This document shows, piece after piece, positions 6,890 through 10,308 of a DNA stretch of 10,308 bases (its first letter is position 1; each line of letters starts with the position of its first letter). The translations under genes and the position numbers were made by a program. The DNA lies in contig DMFQ01000091.1 in the NCBI GenBank assembly GCA_003450555.1, positions 1 to 10,308 on the forward strand, written 5' to 3'. The notes below the pieces were generated by a model, which ran no database searches, was not told the DNA's origin, and saw only the letters and a program-made list of their open reading frames with translations. The stretch comes from Ktedonobacter sp. (GTDB taxonomy: Bacteria > Chloroflexota > Ktedonobacteria > Ktedonobacterales > Ktedonobacteraceae).

Positions 6890-6911
6890 ATCAGGTTCTT
6901 GTTCATATAAG
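6884..6911 (+). promoter_or_regulatory. Possible promoter of the ABC transporter operon
   Basis: The -35-like GTAACA (6884-6889) and -10-like TATAAG (6906-6911, 5 of 6) are 16 bp apart. Transcription would start near 6917-6919 and give a leader of about 75 bases that begins with the UUCG hairpin. Other weak candidates exist further upstream, such as TTGTTC (6718-6723) with TATCCT (6740-6745). Confidence 0.4.
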
Positions 6912-6916
6912 TTATT

Positions 6917-6942
6917 GTTCGCATGGCATGTTCGCATGTCAT
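6917..6942. repeat. Two tandem 13-bp repeats
   Basis: GTTCGCATGGCAT (6917-6929) is followed immediately by GTTCGCATGTCAT (6930-6942), with 12 of 13 bases identical. The repeat is what creates the hairpin at 6921-6944. Confidence 0.75.
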
Positions 6943-6944
6943 GC
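6921..6944 (+). promoter_or_regulatory. 10-bp leader hairpin with UUCG loop
   Basis: GCATGGCATG (6921-6930) pairs with CATGTCATGC (6935-6944) around the loop TTCG (6931-6934). Nine pairs are Watson-Crick and one is G-U. The closing pair is G-C, not the extra-stable C-G form. It lies 35 bases before the ribosome site of the binding-protein gene. It could protect the 5' end of the mRNA or be part of a regulatory leader. No uridine run follows, so it is not an intrinsic terminator. Confidence 0.55.
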
Positions 6945-6979
6945 CCTATTAGCGATGGTTACAACCCATTCAGGCCCAT

Positions 6980-6990
6980 GGAGGTACTCC
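6980..6990 (+). promoter_or_regulatory. Ribosome site within a small hairpin
   Basis: GGAGGT (6980-6985) is the ribosome-binding site that fixes the start at 6994. GGAG (6980-6983) can pair with CTCC (6987-6990) around a 3-base loop, a weak structure that might modestly reduce access. Confidence 0.6.
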
Positions 6991-6993
6991 TTT

Positions 6994-8181
6994 ATGAACA
7001 GCCAGAGGCAAGAGCTATTTGGCAACTTATTCGCCCCACACAGCCGCCGTGATTTTATGAAGCGTGCCGCCGCACTCGGACTCTCCGGCACTGCTCTCAC
7101 TGCCTTCCTAGAGGCATGTGGTAGTACCACTTCTACCACTACCTCCTCGAATATCAATATGGCCGGGCCTATCGATATTCAAACGCTGACCACCAAAGCG
7201 AAGGCAGAAGGAAAACTCGAGGCGATTGGTATACCACCTGAGTGGGCTGACTATGCAGACATCCTGGCTGGCTATGCCGCTAAATTTGTTCCTATTAATT
7301 ACAAGGCCGAGGCTGAGTTCTCTTCCGCGCAAGAAGTTGAAGTCTTTAAGAACTCCAAGCAGCATGCCCACGGTGATATTGGAGATGTAGGATTTATATG
7401 GGGGCCTGTAGTCATCAAGCAAGGCCTTGTTACACCCTATAAACATGCCAACTGGAATGACATTCCGGCGGATCTCAAAGATCCCAATGGCAATTGGTGT
7501 ACCGAGTATTGGGGCGCGCAAGCGTTTGTCATCAATACTGATATTGTAAAGAATCCACCGGCTACGTTCGCGGACCTGCTTACCAACGATTACAAAAACA
7601 TGGTTGGCATCGATGGTGATCCTCGGCAGGCCAATGACGCCCTTATCGCTGTCTACTCGGCAGCACTAGCCAAGAGTGGCAACTTAAACGATATCCAGCC
7701 TGGCATCGACTTCTTCGCAGCATTGAAGAAGAAAGGCAACTTTACCCCTGCACGTTCGAGCATTGCCAATATTACTAAAGGTGAAGTTGCGATTGGAATT
7801 ATGTGGGACTATCTGGGTTTAGGCTTCCGCGATTCGCTCGCAGGAAAACCGAATCTCAAGGTTATCATTCCAAGTGATGGATCGATCGCCGGCCCCTACA
7901 TTTCTATCGTGAACAAAACGGCTCCTCATCCATTCGCGGCACGCGCATGGATGGAGTACATCTTCTCTGACGAAGGGCAGTTGTTCTACTTAAAGGGCTA
8001 TGCACATCCCGCACGCTATCAGAAACTAGCCGCAACGGGGAAAGTTCCGGCTGACCTGGCCGCCAAGTTGCCCTCCTCGGATCAATATACTAACGTCAAA
8101 TTCGTCACTGATATTACGAAATTGACAGCGGCCTCCAGTGCCGTAACAGCAAACTGGCAGACACAGGTACTCGGTCAGTAG
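6994..8181 (+). CDS. ABC transporter substrate-binding lipoprotein with Tat-type signal
   Basis: Starting at ATG 6994 the protein has 395 residues. The N-terminus has SRRDFMKR (17-24), a twin-arginine motif, then a hydrophobic stretch (25-39) and a lipobox LEAC with C42, followed by a Ser/Thr-rich linker. This predicts Tat export and lipid anchoring outside the membrane. The mature part resembles the PotD/AfuA-like extracellular solute-binding proteins (family 1/8 type), with GPYISIVNKTAPHPFAARAW near the end, typical of this group (choice of polyamine, iron, phosphonate or thiamine not possible). ATG 6994 is chosen because GGAGGT (6980-6985) lies 8 bp upstream; an in-frame GTG at 6871 would add 41 residues without a family match and overlap the palindrome. 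The first bases of the ribosome site can fold with CTCC at 6987-6990. It heads the importer operon; permeases follow after a 98-bp hairpin-rich gap. Confidence 0.88.
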   Translation: MNSQRQELFGNLFAPHSRRDFMKRAAALGLSGTALTAFLEACGSTTSTTTSSNINMAGPIDIQTLTTKAKAEGKLEAIGIPPEWADYADILAGYAAKFVPINYKAEAEFSSAQEVEVFKNSKQHAHGDIGDVGFIWGPVVIKQGLVTPYKHANWNDIPADLKDPNGNWCTEYWGAQAFVINTDIVKNPPATFADLLTNDYKNMVGIDGDPRQANDALIAVYSAALAKSGNLNDIQPGIDFFAALKKKGNFTPARSSIANITKGEVAIGIMWDYLGLGFRDSLAGKPNLKVIIPSDGSIAGPYISIVNKTAPHPFAARAWMEYIFSDEGQLFYLKGYAHPARYQKLAATGKVPADLAAKLPSSDQYTNVKFVTDITKLTAASSAVTANWQTQVLGQ

Positions 8182-8185
8182 CGAC

Positions 8186-8250
8186 GTGTTCGACTTAACA
8201 CATACGAGTGGTGCAGGTTTGTACCTGGAAGGGCGCGAGACATCGCGCCC
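8186..8250 (+). repeat. Cluster of three intercistronic inverted repeats, including a GC-rich palindrome
   Basis: Between the binding-protein stop and the permease ribosome site lie GTGTT/AACAC (8186-8190, 8197-8201), CAGGT/ACCTG (8214-8218, 8223-8227, loop TTGT) and GGGCGCGA/TCGCGCCC (8231-8238, 8243-8250, loop GACA). The last is a perfect 8-bp GC-rich stem followed by CTACG, resembling the small palindromic repeats dispersed in many bacterial genomes. There is no T-run, so it is not a classical terminator. By analogy with the REP elements between malE and malF of E. coli, it may stabilise the upstream mRNA and give more binding protein than permease. Confidence 0.6.
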
Positions 8251-8279
8251 CTACGTTGTATTTGGCAGGAGGTAGTTCG

Positions 8280-9227
8280 ATGCAACTACGGGCGGCAATT
8301 GGTACGGCGGATTCCGCAACAACTCTAAATCAGTCCGCAGTGAAAACCAGAAGGCCTCGTGGCATAAACTGGAGCTATGCCATTACAAGCTGGCTTGGCT
8401 TCGTTCCATTTCTGTTATTTTGCTTGCTCTTTGAAATATTGCCTGCTGTCATGATCATACAGAGCAGTTTTGTTGACAGTACTACAGGCGCACTGACATT
8501 ACACAATTACAGTAATATGCTCTCGCAGGCCGGTAATGTACACGCATTTCAAAACAGTATCTCTCTTTCTGTTGTCACTGCGCTGTTGGGGGCTTTCTTT
8601 GGTTTTCTCGCAGCCTATGGCCTCAATAACCTGCGCACAAACTGGCTGCGAAATCTGATCATCAGTTACTCAAGTATTGCCGCTAATTTCGCGGGCGTTC
8701 CCCTGGCTTTCGCCTTCGTCTCAACGCTCGGCGTGACGGGATTTGTCACTGTGCTGCTCTTGCGCTGGTTTCATATCGACCTGTACAATGGTCTCAACTT
8801 CAGTCTTTACACATTTTGGGGACTGGTGTTAGTCTACACCTATTTTCAGCTTCCCCTGATGATCTTGATTACCTTACCTGCACTTAACGCTCTGCGACCG
8901 GAATGGCGTGAGGCCGCTACCAATCTAGGGGCTTCAAACTTTACCTACTGGCGACGAATAGCACTACCTATCCTGTTGCCCTCACTTGTAGCAGCCACTA
9001 TGCTACTTTTTGCCAACTCATTTGGGGCTTTTGCGACAGCTTATGCATTGGCACAGGGAAGTATCAATATCGTACCAATCCTCATTGCCTTTGTAGTGAA
9101 TGGCAATGTCAATCTTGATCCTGGACTAGGTAATGCATTAGCCGTGGGTATGATCGTGGTACTGCTCATAGCGGTCTCACTTTACACGGCAATGCTGCGC
9201 CGCGTCAGCAAGTGGCAGGGGAGGTAA
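8280..9227 (+). CDS. ABC transporter permease, first subunit
   Basis: From ATG 8280 the protein has 315 residues, in the range of PotB/CysU-type inner-membrane permeases. After a polar N-terminus (1-35), hydrophobic segments lie near 38-60, 95-115, 130-160, 178-200, 232-256 and 283-304, consistent with six membrane spans. The cytoplasmic EAA loop is E211-A212-A213-T-N-L-G217 followed by RRIALPILLPSL, the site that docks onto the ATPase. ATG 8280 is preferred because AGGAGGT at 8267-8273 lies 6 bp upstream; an in-frame GTG at 8208 would read through the palindromes and add 24 unrelated residues. It pairs with the next permease; gap to it is 5 bp. Confidence 0.9.
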   Translation: MQLRAAIGTADSATTLNQSAVKTRRPRGINWSYAITSWLGFVPFLLFCLLFEILPAVMIIQSSFVDSTTGALTLHNYSNMLSQAGNVHAFQNSISLSVVTALLGAFFGFLAAYGLNNLRTNWLRNLIISYSSIAANFAGVPLAFAFVSTLGVTGFVTVLLLRWFHIDLYNGLNFSLYTFWGLVLVYTYFQLPLMILITLPALNALRPEWREAATNLGASNFTYWRRIALPILLPSLVAATMLLFANSFGAFATAYALAQGSINIVPILIAFVVNGNVNLDPGLGNALAVGMIVVLLIAVSLYTAMLRRVSKWQGR

Positions 9228-9232
9228 ACGCT

Positions 9233-10135
9233 ATGGTTCAAGCAGCACGGAATATCAACCTACCGATAAGTAAAGACAGATCAACCAGGCAAGGTTTTGG
9301 GGTGGACAAGGTAGTACTCATCCTCGTTCTCCTCTATCTCACCGTGCCCCTAGGAGCCACGCTCATTTTTGGCCTCTCGACCGGTAATGGTATTAATTTC
9401 AATACGTATCATCAGGTTTTCACCGATCCCGACTTTTCGCAAACGCTCTTACTTTCTTTTGGACTAGCTCTTGCCTCTACGTTCTTGACAGTTCTCCTCG
9501 TTACGCCGACGGCATATTGGGTACAGTTACGACTTCCCAGGGCGCGCCCTATGATGGATTTCCTGGCACTGGTACCTTTCGCCGTCCCTGCCATCGTGAT
9601 GGCATTCGGTCTGATTGAAGTCTATGGGACCAACAACACGCTGATCAATATCATTTCTCTAGGGTTAGTGCCGCTCCTCAGTAACGAGCCGTTCAATGTT
9701 GTCAACACGCCGCAACTGCTCGTCTGTGCTTATGTGATTATCTCCCTTCCCTTCGTCTTCCGCCCAATCGACAATAACCTGCGTGCAATCAATACGAAGG
9801 TGCTCTCCGAGGCAGCCTATAGCCTTGGCAGTGGCTGGTGGAGAACGTTCCTGACCATTATTATCCCCAACATTTTGCCCGGGGTGATCAGTGCAGCCCT
9901 GTTAACCTTCTCAACAGTGATGGGTGAATTTACATTAGCCAGCCTCTTTGGTATCTATACCTTCCCGATCTATTTAAACGGAACCGGACAAAACGATGCT
10001 CATAAGGCTGCTTCTTTAACGATCCTGAGCTTTATATTGACGCTTATATGCGTCCTCGGTATTATTCTCCTGGTGCGGATTCGACCTGGAAGCCGTGGTA
10101 AAGAGGATAGGCTTGATATCGTAGCGGCAAAATAA
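9233..10135 (+). CDS. ABC transporter permease, second subunit
   Basis: From ATG 9233 the protein has 300 residues and resembles PotC/CysW-type permeases. Hydrophobic segments lie near 25-47, 70-95, 108-130, 160-176, 205-232 and 263-283. The EAA loop is E193-A194-A195-Y-S-L-G199, followed by [13 protein letters not shown], and is the contact with the ATPase. GGGGAGGT (9218-9225) lies 7 bp upstream and overlaps the stop of the first permease gene, which indicates translational coupling. An in-frame GTG at 9212 would give 7 more residues but places the ribosome site inside the coding region, so it is not favoured. The next gene begins 13 bp after the stop. Confidence 0.9.
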   Translation: MVQAARNINLPISKDRSTRQGFGVDKVVLILVLLYLTVPLGATLIFGLSTGNGINFNTYHQVFTDPDFSQTLLLSFGLALASTFLTVLLVTPTAYWVQLRLPRARPMMDFLALVPFAVPAIVMAFGLIEVYGTNNTLINIISLGLVPLLSNEPFNVVNTPQLLVCAYVIISLPFVFRPIDNNLRAINTKVLSEAAYSLGSGWWRTFLTIIIPNILPGVISAALLTFSTVMGEFTLASLFGIYTFPIYLNGTGQNDAHKAASLTILSFILTLICVLGIILLVRIRPGSRGKEDRLDIVAAK

Positions 10136-10148
10136 TAAGGAGTATATC

Positions 10149-10308
10149 GTGGCTTTTCTTGAACTAGAGCATATTACCAAGTATTTTGGCCAATCTACCG
10201 CCGTAATGGATATATCTTTGTCGGTAGAGCAGGGCGAATTTCTCACCCTTCTAGGTCCTAGTGGTTGTGGTAAAACAACCATTTTGCGTATGGTGGCCGG
10301 ATTTGAGA
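10149..10308 (+). CDS. ABC transporter ATP-binding protein, PotA/FbpC-like (partial, cut by window end)
   Basis: The first 53 residues are present. They begin with A2[12 protein letters not shown] and contain the Walker A motif GPSGCGKTT (36-44) followed by LRMVAGFE, the pattern of ATPases of the spermidine/putrescine, iron(III) and sulfate importers ([19 protein letters not shown]). It supplies ATP energy to the two permeases. GTG 10149 is the start: AAGGAG at 10137-10142 lies 6 bp upstream. The Q-loop, signature motif, Walker B and any C-terminal TOBE domain lie outside the window, so the substrate subfamily cannot be resolved. Confidence 0.93.
   Translation, partial: MAFLELEHITKYFGQSTAVMDISLSVEQGEFLTLLGPSGCGKTTILRMVAGFE

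Larger units (their letters stand above)
6520..6993. other. 474-bp AT-rich divergent intergenic region
   Basis: This stretch separates the minus-strand nucleotidyltransferase gene from the transporter operon. The half nearer the nucleotidyltransferase gene (6533-6800) is AT-rich with short GTTAA repeats and several weak -35/-10-like pairs, and I see no gene in it. The half nearer the transporter (6801-6993) is full of inverted repeats, listed separately. An open frame running on + across 6448-6663 is low-complexity and has no recognisable protein. Confidence 0.7.

Noticed and set aside
6861..6900. Thiamine (TPP) riboswitch suggested by CTGAG and a nearby thiamine-like transporter
   Set aside because: The conserved CUGAUCUGGAUAAUGCC-type core is absent.
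6871..6993. Upstream GTG start adding 41 residues to the binding protein
   Set aside because: The extension is not signal-like, starts beside the 18-bp palindrome, lacks a ribosome site, and ATG 6994 has GGAGGT at ideal spacing.
8208..8279. Upstream GTG start adding 24 residues to the first permease
   Set aside because: It would translate the intercistronic palindromes; ATG 8280 has AGGAGGT 6 bp upstream.
1..10308. CRISPR arrays, tRNA or rRNA genes, insertion sequences
   Set aside because: No regularly spaced repeats, cloverleaf with tRNA consensus, transposase or terminal repeats were seen.

Overview
The window looks like a chromosomal stretch from a moderately GC-balanced, aerobic or CO/aldehyde-oxidising type bacterium. 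The mix of a Tat-type lipoprotein, FHA proteins, a three-gene molybdenum hydroxylase and small GC-rich palindromes resembles Ktedonobacteria/Chloroflexota. This lineage is inferred from gene style only; no rRNA or marker gene is present.

Region 1 (1-4842, + strand) is a tight gene run. It holds the C-terminal end of an IclR-family regulator, a YqeB/EF2563-like accessory protein of selenium-dependent molybdenum hydroxylases, and the FAD, [2Fe-2S] and molybdopterin subunits of a xanthine dehydrogenase/CO dehydrogenase-family enzyme. Gaps are 15, 8, -8 (overlap) and 15 bp, so one transcript is likely. The regulator would sense a metabolite, YqeB would mature the Mo site, and the three subunits would form an (alpha-beta-gamma)2-type hydroxylase. 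The substrate cannot be read from the sequence.

Region 2 (4843-6519) holds a two-FHA-domain phosphothreonine-reader protein on + and, convergent to it on -, a NadD/POF1-like nucleotidyltransferase. The latter may be translated from a leaderless mRNA.

Region 3 (6520-6993) is a 474-bp AT-rich intergenic region between divergent genes. Its half next to the transporter operon carries an 18-bp palindrome overlapping a possible -35 box, a 10-bp hairpin with a UUCG loop built from tandem 13-mers, and an upstream hairpin whose 5' arm is also complementary to the Shine-Dalgarno sequence. This is the part of the window least explained by known features.

Region 4 (6994-10308, + strand) is an ABC importer operon: a Tat-type lipoprotein binding protein, two permeases with EAA loops, and the start of a PotA/FbpC-type ATPase cut by the window edge. 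A cluster of hairpins sits between the binding-protein gene and the first permease gene, where it could set unequal expression. All four transporter genes have good Shine-Dalgarno sites.
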